NCBI GenBank assembly: GCA_035771165.1
Contig: JAWNZC010000027.1
Coordinates: 186,001 to 250,000, forward strand
Source of the DNA: Paragorgia papillata
Taxonomy: Eukaryota > Cnidaria > Anthozoa > Scleralcyonacea > Coralliidae
DNA length: 64,000 nucleotides
Direction: 5' to 3'
The notes under the pieces were generated by a model that worked only from the letters and a program-made list of their open reading frames with translations, ran no database searches and was not told the origin of the DNA. The position numbers were made by a program, and so were the translations under genes. Position 1 is the stretch's first letter; every line of letters begins with the position of its first letter. Of the stretch, positions 11,701 through 20,281 are shown piece after piece.

Positions 11701-13718
11701 AGATGAAAAGCAGGAAAAATGTGACTTTTGTTTTGCCTGGACTGGTTCTCCAGCCAAGAGAGTACCCCAGCCTATCCCAGACCCAGACAAGCCATTCCAT
11801 TACCTGCCTATGGCAATTACACCATCATGTACTGATAGTGGCAGTACAAGACCTGTAGATGATTGGCAACCAAGGGCAAACATTAAAAAGCAGTTTCACA
11901 ATGGTGCAATATCCTTGCAAAAACAAGATGAAATCACAAGATTGTCTGAAAAATTATATGTTAAAAGAGAGTATGTTGTTGCATCCATTGAACACCTTAC
12001 AAACCTCCAGTCAGCAAAGAACATTCGTACTAAAACCAGATGAGAAGAGCAGAGACAAAGGAAAGAAAAAGAATACAATGAGTATGACTGGTTGAACTTG
12101 GTATTAGAAGGAGAACTTAATAAACTTAAGGTATATGAATTGAATAAGTACATTGATGAAAACAAGTTAAGTAAGAAGGGAAAGAAAAAAGATAAACTAA
12201 GTGCAATTACTGCAGACGTTCTACGCAAGAGTCATACTAGATCCGTAGAAGAAGTTTTGAAGCAGCAGCAAGTAGACCATGAAGGAAGCAGTGAATTGGA
12301 AAGTGAAGGGGAAAGTGAGCAGGACATTATTTTAGAGGAGTTTGGGACAGAAAGCGAACCTGATGTTGAATCTGACAGTGAACAGCCGCAAACTATTGAT
12401 CCATTTCCTCTTATTGTCCAAACTCGTTTTGGACGGTATGCTGGAAATTGGGCATTATCAGTATTGAAATGAAGAGTCGTGAAACGGAAACTGGCAGGCA
12501 TGGCAAGAAAGGTACACACTATTTGTAAAAAGTAACAAAATGCAACATTTCTGTGAGGGTTGGGTAATTATTTTTTTAAGTAAAAAATGGTGGGGTATTC
12601 CAAATTTCTGGTTTAAGTTCGGTTGGGTAGATGAATTTTGGGTGGTTAAAATAATTTCTCTTCGGCCCCAACCCTGGCTATAAATAATGACCGGTCCCTA
12701 ATTTGTATACATTTTACATTACATCTCTAATAGTCTACAGTTACACTTGTGGGTGTTGGGTAGCCAGCTACGGTTTACCGACCCAGTACTGTTTGGGTTG
12801 CAGTTTACGACCCAGTACTCATTTGGGAATTTTAGTATTTTCCCCTAGCACTCGGATCTTGGCTACCAGAGTGTTTTAAAGTACAGTGACCAATTTTAAA
12901 ATACAACAACTTGAGAGCTGAATATTACTGTAAGCAGATCCTACTGTGCATAGAAGATGACACCCACATACATAATCATTTATTACTTCAATATTTATTT
13001 TACTAATATTTACTGTAATTGTGCAACTATTTTAGCATTTTACTACTTCACTGCTAAAGCACATTACCAGCTGAATATGTAAAAGCCTACAGTTAAAACT
13101 GTTAAAAACCCCTGAATTAATAGCCTGCTTTTGGTTTTCCAAATTAAACCCTGGTATTTTTTCCGAAAGCCGAGGTGCTGGTGGGCTGGCTTTTTGTAAA
13201 AAGAAACAGGGTTTTCAACAACCTGGTGTTCAGTATGTAGATTTATTATACCTAAGTTTTTCTAAATAAAATAACTTATTAAGTTTATTTTCTGAAATTA
13301 CACAGAGGGTAGAAAGCACGATGCAGCAATGCTGAAGGATTCCAGGCTGTTAGATAATTTGGAAATGAATGCCATTAGCCCAACTGGTATGCCCTATTGT
13401 CTGTACGGAGACCCTGCATATCCACTGAGACTTCATCTACAGGCACCATTCAGAGATAATCCACTCACAGTTCCGATGCAACAGTTCAACAAGTCAATGA
13501 GTGTGGTGCGTTCATCAGTTGAGTGGATCTTTGGTGATATTGTTTGTTCATTTAAATTTATTGATTTAAAAAAAAATCTAAAAATTGGTTTAAGTGCTGT
13601 TGGTAAACATTATGTAGTCAGTGCATTGCTAAGAAATGCTTTAACATGCATGTATAGTAATAGTGCAGCCAAGTTCTTTGGAGTGGATCCACCTTCTCTT
13701 GAGGAATACTTTGTATAA
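5701..13718 (+). CDS. PIF/Harbinger transposase, two exons (5701-6472 and 13306-13718)
   Basis: The protein cuts and joins the element ends (DDE superfamily 4). Exon one (start at 5701, or more likely the ATG at 5809, MCSLKEAREML) ends at 6472 with donor GTAAGC; exon two begins at 13306 after TTACACAG. Joining them restores the family motif GPVEGRKHDAAML exactly in frame, which fixes the splice. The catalytic triad is visible: Asp in FVDGTVRP (exon one, near 6340), Asp in YGDPAYPL and Glu in SSVEWIFGD (exon two, near 13405 and 13520). I see no stop or frameshift. The intron is 6833 bases because a 6.1 kb transposon lies in it (about 0.73 kb otherwise). The enzyme may still be encoded if this long intron is spliced; a Myb-like partner is at 14909-14109. 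Confidence 0.88.
6640..6716 (+). promoter_or_regulatory. Left subterminal GTTGGGTA repeats
   Basis: Three copies of GTTGGGTA (two of them GGTTGGGTA) follow the left inverted repeat at about 6644, 6674 and 6707, each in an A-rich context. Such repeats often bind the transposase; that role is inferred. Confidence 0.6.
6788..8426 (-). pseudogene. SAM-domain accessory protein of the 6.1 kb transposon, two exons
   Basis: Exon one (8426-8147) encodes a sterile alpha motif: FLKSINLAAEYFERF, then DMDLVKSLEPEELRNMFDLVG and a terminal helix, followed by donor GTAAGT (8146-8141). After an intron of about 600 bases (acceptor TTTCTTTATAG) exon two begins at 7545 in matching phase and runs to 6788. Exon two is one frame broken by a single TAA at 7408-7406; conserved-looking sequence continues on both sides (SFIGGKFVLGENAEIK before, GFQAYLNGQRQFRW after). 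The C-terminal half is a basic coiled coil with a KKRKVKRAKEQRSKAKKKR nuclear-localisation-like run and an acidic end. SAM domains mediate self-association, so a role in assembling the transposition complex or binding the transposase is plausible. It is divergent from the transposase gene. Confidence 0.7.
7697..7861. repeat. Foldback (MITE-like) insertion in the SAM-gene intron
   Basis: The two arms (about 7697-7770 and 7790-7861) are imperfect inverted copies: GGTTTCTCACTACCTGAAAG on the left mirrors CTTTCAGGTAGTGAGAAACC on the right. The whole unit lies within the intron, so it does not break the gene. Confidence 0.8.
8427..8598. promoter_or_regulatory. Shared divergent promoter region of the 6.1 kb transposon
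   Basis: Only 172 bases separate the start codons of the SAM-domain gene (minus) and the DDE-like gene (plus). It contains GCTCGGACAGCGCTCGGTCC and AT-rich DNA on the plus-gene side. A bidirectional promoter is inferred from the layout only. Confidence 0.4.
8599..12472 (+). pseudogene. RNase H-fold (DDE-like) transposase with SAP-like tail, multi-exon
   Basis: Probable exons: 8599 to about 9000 (MDELTSVGRPRKSELKLRS, basic N-terminus); about 9101-9269 (acceptor TTTTTTTAG, donor GTATAG); and about 9650 onward (acceptor AACAG), a coiled-coil and basic segment. Near 10145 a one-base shift moves the reading to the frame holding KKPPKAEDIDNENTHYQRAH and the long core to 12043. The core has LTDAGPGVGISNLEVRF (Asp at about 11147) and, 41 residues on, RSRGDSGQNEAERTNS (Glu at about 11273), matching the second Asp and Glu of DDE/integrase folds. 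The first acidic residue is not assigned. A TGA at 12041-12043 sits where CGA is likely; the same frame then continues to 12472 with a SAP-like helix pair (LNKLKVYELNKYIDENKLSKK) and an acidic tail. I cannot assign a named family. Two lesions make this copy probably inactive. Confidence 0.65.
12555..12650 (+). promoter_or_regulatory. Right subterminal GTTGGGTA-like repeats
   Basis: GGTTGGGTA occurs near 12560 and 12622, with a variant GGTGGGGTA near 12587, just inside the right inverted repeat. They lie in the same orientation as the left set rather than mirrored. Confidence 0.55.
12699..13305. other. Original Harbinger intron sequence, no gene
   Basis: AT-rich intron remainder between the nested element and exon two, ending in the acceptor TTACACAG. 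A short repeated phrase (GACCCAGTACT at about 12780 and 12810) is the only structure noticed. Confidence 0.6.
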
Positions 13719-14108
13719 ATTATTATTTGAATATACCCAGAACACATTGTCATATGCAACACAAAAAGAAAAATATATATATATATACTTTGTAACAATG
13801 AATTTTCCTCTTTATTAATTAATATCAAGCCCTTTCAGTGAAACATTTTATTATAAATAATTCTCTTGTACAGTAATAATATATTATTTAATTTAAATGT
13901 AATTTGAATGACATTTAATTCAGGATATTAATTAACTCAATATTATTATAACGATGTATTACACAACATGTCACACAAAATATAATGTAAATCAAGATAT
14001 ATTTAAATTGTAAATTATATATTTTTCAAATGAATGTACAGTAAAAACTCTGTTGGATAAATAATTAATAAATACACATTGTGACTTGTGTAGACTTAAA
14101 CTGTCTAA
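13719..14108. other. Spacer between convergent Harbinger genes
   Basis: AT-rich, with AATAAA-like signals expected for both genes and a short (TA)n at about 13775-13787. No gene was seen. Confidence 0.5.
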
Positions 14109-14189
14109 TTAAGTTTTTTTTCCCAATATGGACATCAGCATTTGATATTGCTGTTGTTGCTGCTGAGCCATGATGGCTTGCATTTGCAA

Positions 14190-14222
<33 letters not shown>

Positions 14223-14235
14223 TTGTTCCTGCTGC

Positions 14236-14285
<50 letters not shown>

Positions 14286-14909
14286 GATTAGCATTTGCAT
14301 GAGGTCATGATGCTGTTGGTCAAGCGATTGTTGCCTGTTGGATTCCTTTTCTACCTGCTTTGATCTTATTTCCACATCCCTCTCTTTTAATGTCATCTCC
14401 TCTTTTGCCCTCTCACGTAAGTATGCTACCACTTCGGATCCATTTGATCTACTTTTCTTGGATTTGGGCTGACTGGACTCTTGTTCCCCTTCTGACCTCT
14501 TTTTTGTTTGGCTGAGGACCTCCATTGCTTTCAATCTAATATCCTGAGCTTGGTTTTGCTCTAGTTGTAATTTTTCTCTAGCTTTTTCATCTTCCTCATC
14601 TCTCATCTGTTCATTAGCCTCCATTCTCTCTGTTATTTCCTCTAGCAGTCTGTCCAATTCAGTTGGTTCAGGGCTTATTCCACTTGAAGTGAGCTCTTTT
14701 GAAGTTTTCTTTTTAAATTTGTCCACAAGCCCTACAAAATGCTCCCGTACAGATCTCTTGCTCACTTTGAAGTCTGGTAGCTTGGTTAAGTTGTCTGCTA
14801 TGGTCTGCCATGCTTGAGCTCTGTTCACTGTTTTTTCTCTTGTTTTGAATGGCTCAATCTGCAAGACTTCATGACACAAAAGCAGGTCCTTCCTTTCATT
14901 CCATTCCAT
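14109..14909 (-). CDS. Harbinger Myb/SANT-like DNA-binding protein with polyglutamine tail
   Basis: A 266-codon intact frame starts MEWNERKDLLLCHEVLQIEP. Residues about 1-75 form a Myb/SANT-like three-helix domain (WNERKD ... AWQTIADNLTKL ... VSKRSVREHFVGLVDKFKKK). A charged coiled coil follows, with a KSKKSRSNG basic patch, then a C-terminal glutamine run (about 14157-14280, mixed CAG/CAA, so not a pure slippage tract). In Harbinger elements the second ORF binds the ends and helps bring the transposase into the nucleus; that role is from family knowledge. It is convergent with the transposase gene and inside the same inverted repeats. No break is visible, so the pair may be functional. Confidence 0.85.
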
Positions 14910-15183
14910 TCTATAACTTTAAAAAAATAAAATAATATATATACATCATATTCTGTATATATTATACAGCCACTAGTGCATGTATCATTTGATATACAAC
15001 CACTAGTGGCTGTATCAAGCTTTTTCCAAGCTACATCTACTTGATACCCAGGTAATTAATGATGATAAAGGATAAAGGTTGTTCTCCAAGTAACGAAACC
15101 ATACTGGGCAAGTATTCAGCTGTGGTCAAGTAACTTTTCTACTTTCCTGGTATGGTTTTGTTCACTCAGAGAACAACCTTTGT
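14910..15183. repeat. Short inverted repeats near the right half of Harbinger
   Basis: GATAAAGGTTGTTCTC (about 15065) mirrors GAGAACAACCTTTGTTATC (about 15170), and CGAAACCATACTGG mirrors CCTGGTATGGTTTTG, so about 15058-15188 folds back. It is a small MITE-like unit ending at the (TA)n tract. Confidence 0.6.
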
Positions 15184-15187
15184 TATC

Positions 15188-15256
15188 AATATATATATAT
15201 ATATATATATAAATATATATATATATAATATATAATAATATATATATATAATATAT

Positions 15257-15314
<58 letters not shown>
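15188..15314. repeat. (TA)n-rich tract
   Basis: Nearly pure TA with AATA interruptions, directly abutting the Penelope terminal sequence at 15315. A second (TA)n is at 15519-15564 on the other side. Confidence 0.9.
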
Positions 15315-15317
<3 letters not shown>

Positions 15318-15405
15318 TTTTGGTTCACGAAATGTTAGAGAGTGCTCAATACCATATATAGATAGAGCAAAATACAAAGTATGAAGTATAGTTTTACCTT
15401 AAAGT

Positions 15406-15444
15406 CTTCGCTACCAGAGGTTTCACTCTAAACGGGATCATCAG
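15406..15444 (-). ncRNA. Hammerhead ribozyme copy lacking its stem I arm
   Basis: The minus strand reads CTGATGA, a stem II CCCGTTTAGAG, GAAA, stem III ACC/GGT and GTAGCGA. The 5' arm is replaced by the palindrome junction, so stem I cannot form with the usual partner. It is a probable inactive copy. Confidence 0.55.
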
Positions 15445-15485
15445 TCGCCTGATGATCCCGTTTAGGGTGAAACCTCTGGTAGCGA
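15445..15485 (+). ncRNA. Hammerhead ribozyme, type I, Penelope-associated
   Basis: In order: stem I strand TCGC, core CTGATGA, stem II CCC/GGG closing GTTTA, core GAAA, stem III ACC/GGT with loop TCT, the cleavage triplet GTA, and the stem I partner GCGA. All invariant core positions are present. The same motif recurs at 25462. Confidence 0.8.
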
Positions 15486-15516
15486 AGACTTTAAGGTAAA
15501 ACTATACTTCATACTT

Positions 15517-15564
<48 letters not shown>

Positions 15565-15571
<7 letters not shown>

Positions 15572-16197
15572 AAAGTAGATATATGTAGTAGTCTGATACA
15601 AATAAATATCTAGAAAAACAAAATATGATAAGTTTATTCTATGGAGAAAAAAACTTAGCAGAACTTTGGGAGAATTGTTAAAAACAATTTTTGTAAAAGT
15701 TGCGAATTTAATACACTGAAATAGGGATTATATTCTGGAGATAGCTATAAATACTACACCTCTCATGCGGCCCCAAATATAACTAACCTTAATGCCTGTT
15801 TTTCCGGTACAGAAAGCAAACTTGACATCACTGCCAGGCAAGTAAAAACAACTGTGTTTGAAAAGACAAATAATTATGACATGTTTTATAAGTTATTAAT
15901 AATCACAATAATTCAATAAATACATTTAACATTTAAGCTTAGAAATACAGAAATTAAAAAGGTATGCTTGAACTCAAACCTACCTGTCAATTGAGTTCGT
16001 TTTCAGCGAATTTAGTTGAAATTAGAAAGGTTTTCTTCCAGTGTTTTCTCCACGACGGCAAATACAGCAATCCTAGGTCGGGGACGTAACACAGGCCAAG
16101 AGGCGGCCGCTGTATCCCATGACAACGGCTGAAGAATTTATGAAGTTTACTTCCGCCCTACGTCCGCGACGTCAACGTTCTCGATGCTTAAGGTCCC
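15565..16197. other. Right non-coding part of Harbinger
   Basis: No gene is visible. The last ~50 bases are the right inverted repeat, ending GGTCCC at 16197. Confidence 0.6.
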
Positions 16198-16202
16198 TAT
16201 TA

Positions 16203-17689
16203 TAAGTTAGACCCCTGCCACTATTTCACCAGCCCTGGTTTAAGTTGGGATGCGATGTTAAAAATGACTAAAATAGAACTGGAACTAATAACAGATATAG
16301 ATATGTTTTATTTTATTGAGAAGCGGCTTAGAGGGGGAGTGAGCAGCATTATGCATCGGTACGGGAAAGCCAACAATAAATATTTGGCTGACTATAACCC
16401 CACTGAGAAAAGTAAATATATTATGTACTTAGATGCAAATAATTTGTATGGCTGGGCGATGAGTCAGTATATGCCAGTTGGCGGATTCAGATGGTTAGAC
16501 CAAAACGAAATAGATAAATTCAAATTACAAACGTATAAGAAAGACTCCCCAAAGGGAATAATGTTGGAAGTTGATTTGATATACCCAGAGAAATTACACG
16601 ATGATCATAACAGCTTTCCTCTAGCGCCTGAGAAAATAAAAGTAACAGAAGATATGCTAAGTGATTATTGCAAAAAGTATCAAAAGGAGTTTAATGTTTC
16701 TACTGGCAGCACTTACAAACTGATTCCTAACCTACTTAATAAGGACAAGTACGTACTGCACTATAGGAATTTACAACTCTATAAAAAGCTTGGACTGAAG
16801 ATAGAAAAAATACATAGAATATTAGAGTTTAACCAGCGACCATGGCATAAGGAATATATTGACTATAATACGGTAAAGAGAACGGCCGCAAAAAACGCAT
16901 TCGAAAAGGACTTCTTCAAACTTATGAATAACTCAGTCTTTGGCAAAACTATGGAAAACATAAGAAAAAGAATAGATGTAAAACTAGTAACCAACAGAAG
17001 TAAACTAACCAGACTAGTAAGCAGACCCATCACTTATGTGTCCTCTAAAATTTTCACTAAGGACTTAGTAGCGGTCCATAGAAAAAAACACTCCATTTGC
17101 TTGAACAGACCTGCATATATAGGACTGAGCATATTAGACATCAGCAAAACCTTAATTTATGACTTTCACTACAAGTACATTAAAGAAAAATACGGTAATA
17201 ATGCTAAACTACTATTTACTGATACTGACTCCCTCTGTTATGAAATAAAAACTGAAGACGTCTATAAGGACTTTTATGAAGACCGAGTTGATAAATTTGA
17301 CAACAGCGACTATAAGACTGACTCACCATGGTTTTTCATAGAGAAAAAAAATTGGAAAGATGAAAGACGAGTGTGCTGGAAAACCCATGTCAGAGTTTAT
17401 TGGCCTAAGATCTAAAATGTACTCATATGTGACTAGTGATGGTGGCGATAAAAAGGCAAAAGGGGTTAAAAAAAGTGTGGTAAAGAAAAACATAAAACAT
17501 GACTGCTATAAAAATGTACTACAGAACAACACACAACTAAAACATAAAATGAAAACCATAAGAAGTGTTCGACATCAATTAGGGTCATACGAAATTAATA
17601 AAACATCCCTATCATGTTTTGATGATAAAAGATACTTATTAAAAGATGGGATAAGCAGCCTAGCATGCGGCCATAAAAACATAGAATAA
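16203..17689 (+). pseudogene. Protein-primed family B DNA polymerase, 3' part
   Basis: This is the continuation of the split polymerase. The frame is open from the Harbinger boundary and carries all three polymerase motifs: motif A (MYLDANNLYGWAM, near 16425), motif B (KLMNNSVFGKTMENIRKR, near 16920) and motif C (LLFTDTDSLCYEI, near 17210). A one-base shift near an A-run at about 17345 moves the reading into the frame that ends at 17689 (CAGKPMSEFIGL through a Lys-rich tail). The catalytic Asp residues in motifs A and C are unchanged, so decay is by frame breaks rather than active-site loss. Removing the insertion and one copy of the five-base duplication rejoins the frame exactly at this point, which proves the two parts were one gene. 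Confidence 0.88.
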
Positions 17690-17779
17690 GGCCACCCCAA
17701 ATTAATAAATGAAGGCCATCAAACAGCTTAACATGCGCCCGCCAGCCATATAGGCCACCCTTAGTAGTGTAATAATGAG

Positions 17780-17892
17780 GTGTGTGGGCACATCTTGCCT
17801 GTATTACTTTTTATAAATATTGTCGGAAAGGAGGAATGACTTTTCGACAATATTTATAAAAAGTGATACAGTCGAGGTGTGCCCGTACCCCC
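17780..17892. repeat. 44 bp-arm hairpin just 3' of the polymerase gene
   Basis: TTTTTATAAATATTGTCG (left) mirrors CGACAATATTTATAAAAA (right) around the loop GAAAGGAGGAATGACTTTT. The arms extend outward with mismatches to GGGCACATCTTGCCTG and its mirror. It separates the polymerase from gypsy sequence. It may be a small foldback insertion or the relic of an element end. Confidence 0.75.
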
Positions 17893-19890
17893 ATTCTCTA
17901 TACTACACATGGAAATGCCGATGCGTTGTCGAGAAGACCCTGTGATAACTGGGGTTGTTCTTATTGCGAGAAGCAGGTGGTCAACGATCGTTGCGTTGAG
18001 GAGACTACAACCGAACAGTGCATGGTAGGTGTCATTGGTAATTTGATCAGGGCTGCTACAGCAGAAAACAGCAGTAACGAGCCCGACCTACAGCACATTG
18101 AACAGGCTCAGCTATCAGATCACGAAATCCAACCAATTTTAACGTGGATGAAAGAATCTGCAGTCAAACCATCTTGGGAAGAAATTTCCTGATATAATAC
18201 AGCAGGGGTCAAGGGGAATCCTTAAAATGTCATGAAGGTCGGCTGTCTAGATGTCTAGATAACTAGTACCCAGGAAATGCACTGGCATCTCGTTGTTCCA
18301 AAGTCGTTACGGAGAACGATCTTAGAACAACTGCATGGTAACCAGACGACTGGACATTTCGGAATCACAAAAATACTGGGAAGAATCAGGGAGATTCTTC
18401 TGGCGAAAATGTCGGCAAAACGTCGAGGAATGGTGTAACAAGTGTGAGAAATGTGCTTCTCGCAAAGGGCCATGAGGTAAGAAAGCAAGAGGACCTATGA
18501 AACAATTCAATGTTGGAGCCCCTCTGGAGAGGATAGCAATTGATGGGCTAGGTCCGTTACCAACGTCTTCCAAAGGAAACAAGTACATCCTCACAGTGGG
18601 AGATTATTTTACTAAAGTGGGTCGAGGCATACTCACTGGAAAATTAACAAGCTGAGTTATTGTAAAATAATTTATTTCACGTTTTGGGGTTTCACTACAA
18701 ATCCATTCCGACCAAAGTCGCAATTTCGAAGTCCGCCTATTTTTAGAAATCTGCAAACTGACTGGCATGGAAAAAACAAGGATGACCGCTTTACATCCGC
18801 AGTCAGATGGTATGGTGGAAAGGTTCCATAGAACACTGGAAAATCAGTTCTCAATTTTTGTCGAAAAGCATCAGAAGAGATGATCACATATCAATATTAA
18901 TGATGGCTTATCGTACAGCAGTACTAAGCAGACTACAGCTAGTTTAATGTTCGGGCGAGAGTTGAATTTACCAATTGATCTCTTATATGGTCGTCCACCC
19001 ATACAGCAGCCGCCAGTGGATATGGACGATTATTATATGGCAGCAACGCTGAGAGGTTAGAATACGGAAATCCTGTAACTTGATTGGTTCATAAGCAGTC
19101 GGATATTTCCCGTAACCGGCCGCTCAGAGCGGAATCTGCCATTCGGGATCGTAAGTTTTATAAACAAAATGGCAGTCATGTCAGTATATGCAACAAGATG
19201 GATTATAATTTCAGAACTACTCATTATTGAAATATATCGTGCAGGTATGTTGTTAGAAATGTTATAAGCTTTCATTTGATGTATAACTTATTAACTTAAC
19301 GTACGATCTTGAGCAATATGTAAAACAAAAGCAATTGAAAAATACTATTTGGGGTAGAAAGTTCAGGATTCTAGTTCAACGGAAAGTACTTTAAAAATGG
19401 GAAAATATCTGGCATTTTCGTTTAGTTCGCAAGAAAGATGGGTCGAGTTTTCACTTTTCACAGAACGTTCACAACATTTATGGCCATATAAAAAACTACT
19501 TATTGACCTCGCTTGTTCGGTCTGTACTAGTGAAATATCGGACCTCTGTTTTTTGTACAGACCTCAGTTGGCTGCGCTCGTCTCGGTCCGTACTCAAAAA
19601 CACCGGTCCGATATTTCACTAGTACAGACCTCACGGTCGGTCAATAAGTAGTTATTATGTTAGCAAGCTAAGAAGAAGATTAGAGAGCACCCACGAGTTT
19701 GCCTGAACGCGAAAGCGAATCGCAAGTGATCGGATGAAACGACGGTATGACGTTGGTACAACAAATGATATTTTCCAGCCTGGAGACGCTGTATGGTTGT
19801 ATAACCTACAACGTAAAAAGGGTTTGTCTCCGAAACTAACATGTGATTGGAAATGGCCATATATGGTTCTAAAGCGAATTAATAAACTGT
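17893..19890 (+). pseudogene. Ty3/gypsy pol fragment (RNase H end and integrase), interrupted
   Basis: The sequence starts inside the RNase H domain (THGNADALSRRPC, near 17910), then the linker, integrase zinc region (near 18330, HGNQTTGHFGITKIL reading) and integrase core. Core signatures lie in shifting frames: TRMTALHPQSDGMVERFHRTLE near 18780-18840, and FGRELNLPIDLLYGRPP near 18950-19005. Coding stops near 19055 where about 600 bases of unrelated repeat intervene, and resumes at 19732 with the integrase C-terminal region (MKRRYDVGTTNDIFQPGDAV, WPYMVLKRINK). Several stops and frameshifts show it is dead. No LTR was found next to it; the 5' side ends at the hairpin and the 3' side runs into Penelope-like sequence at about 19900. 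Confidence 0.82.
19056..19670. repeat. Repeat insertions inside the gypsy integrase
   Basis: Part one (about 19056-19300) shares GTATGTTGTTAGAAATGTTATAAGC-type sequence with the arms of the foldback at 39799-40803. Part two (about 19495-19650) is a palindrome: TGTACTAGTGAAATATCGGAC mirrors GTCCGATATTTCACTAGTAC. Between them is unassigned AT-rich DNA. Confidence 0.65.
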
Positions 19891-20281
19891 TACATAGAGC
19901 AGAAATCTGCAAAAGTCAAATCACGCGTGAAAAAACACAACAACCGAACCCTGACTAAAAACACTAAACAAAACCAAACAGCAAACAACGAACCCCGTAT
20001 CACGTGCACTGCCGACAAACCAACGAATGCCCAATCGCTGGAAATTGCTTGACAAAGAGCGTAGTTTACCAAGCCGAAGTCACGACAAACGACAACGGAG
20101 ATACAATGAATTACATTGGAGTAACGACCAACGAGTTTGAAATAAGCTACCGCAACCACACGAAGTCTTTCCGAAACGCGAGATATTCAAAGGACACCGA
20201 ATTGTCAAAACATATTTGGAAATTGAAGATGGAAAACAGAGACTTGAATATCAAATGGTCTATAATTAAGCGAGCAGCGGC

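Larger units (their letters stand above)
6598..12698 (+). mobile_element. Unclassified 6.1 kb DNA transposon in the Harbinger intron
   Basis: The terminal inverted repeats are 44 bases and perfect, beginning GGGACCGGTCATTATTTATA. A three-base TAA duplication flanks the element (6595-6597 and 12699-12701). It carries two divergent genes: a multi-exon plus-strand protein with an RNase H-fold signature (8599-12472) and a minus-strand SAM-domain protein (8426-6788). The TWA-type duplication and GGG terminus recall PIF/Harbinger-related groups, but the coded protein is not DDE_4. I could not place it in a named superfamily. Perfect ends and few coding breaks suggest it is young. Confidence 0.9.
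15315..15520. repeat. Head-to-head Penelope-like terminal repeats (palindrome)
   Basis: The left arm (15315-15444, minus sense) and right arm (15449-15520, plus sense) are inverted copies of the same terminal sequence that ends the intact Penelope-like element at 25462-25600 (CTCTGGTAGCGAAGACTTTA, then GTAAAACTATAC). They meet at GATCATCAGTCGCCTGATGATC. Both sides are flanked by (TA)n. No Penelope coding sequence is present here, so this is an end-only remnant inside Harbinger. Confidence 0.85.
5599..16197 (+). mobile_element. PIF/Harbinger DNA transposon (carries a nested 6.1 kb element)
   Basis: The ends are inverted repeats beginning GGGACCTTAAGCATCGAGAA and matching for about 46 bases with one indel. 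If the repeat starts at GGG, the flanks show a five-base duplication TATTA (5594-5598 and 16198-16202). If one A is counted as element, the duplication is ATT. Inside are a two-exon DDE_4 transposase on the plus strand and a Myb/SANT-like polyglutamine protein on the minus strand, the usual two-gene Harbinger set in convergent layout. Without the nested element it would be about 4.5 kb. It sits inside the polymerase pseudogene. Confidence 0.92.

Noticed and set aside
10250..12519. Minus-strand frames opposite the DDE-like protein
   Set aside because: They are antisense shadows of the plus-strand coding frame with no splice or domain support.
15116..15377. Minus-strand frames of alternating Ile-Tyr
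   Set aside because: They are translations of the (TA)n tract, not proteins; the same applies near 21.6 and 54.2 kb.
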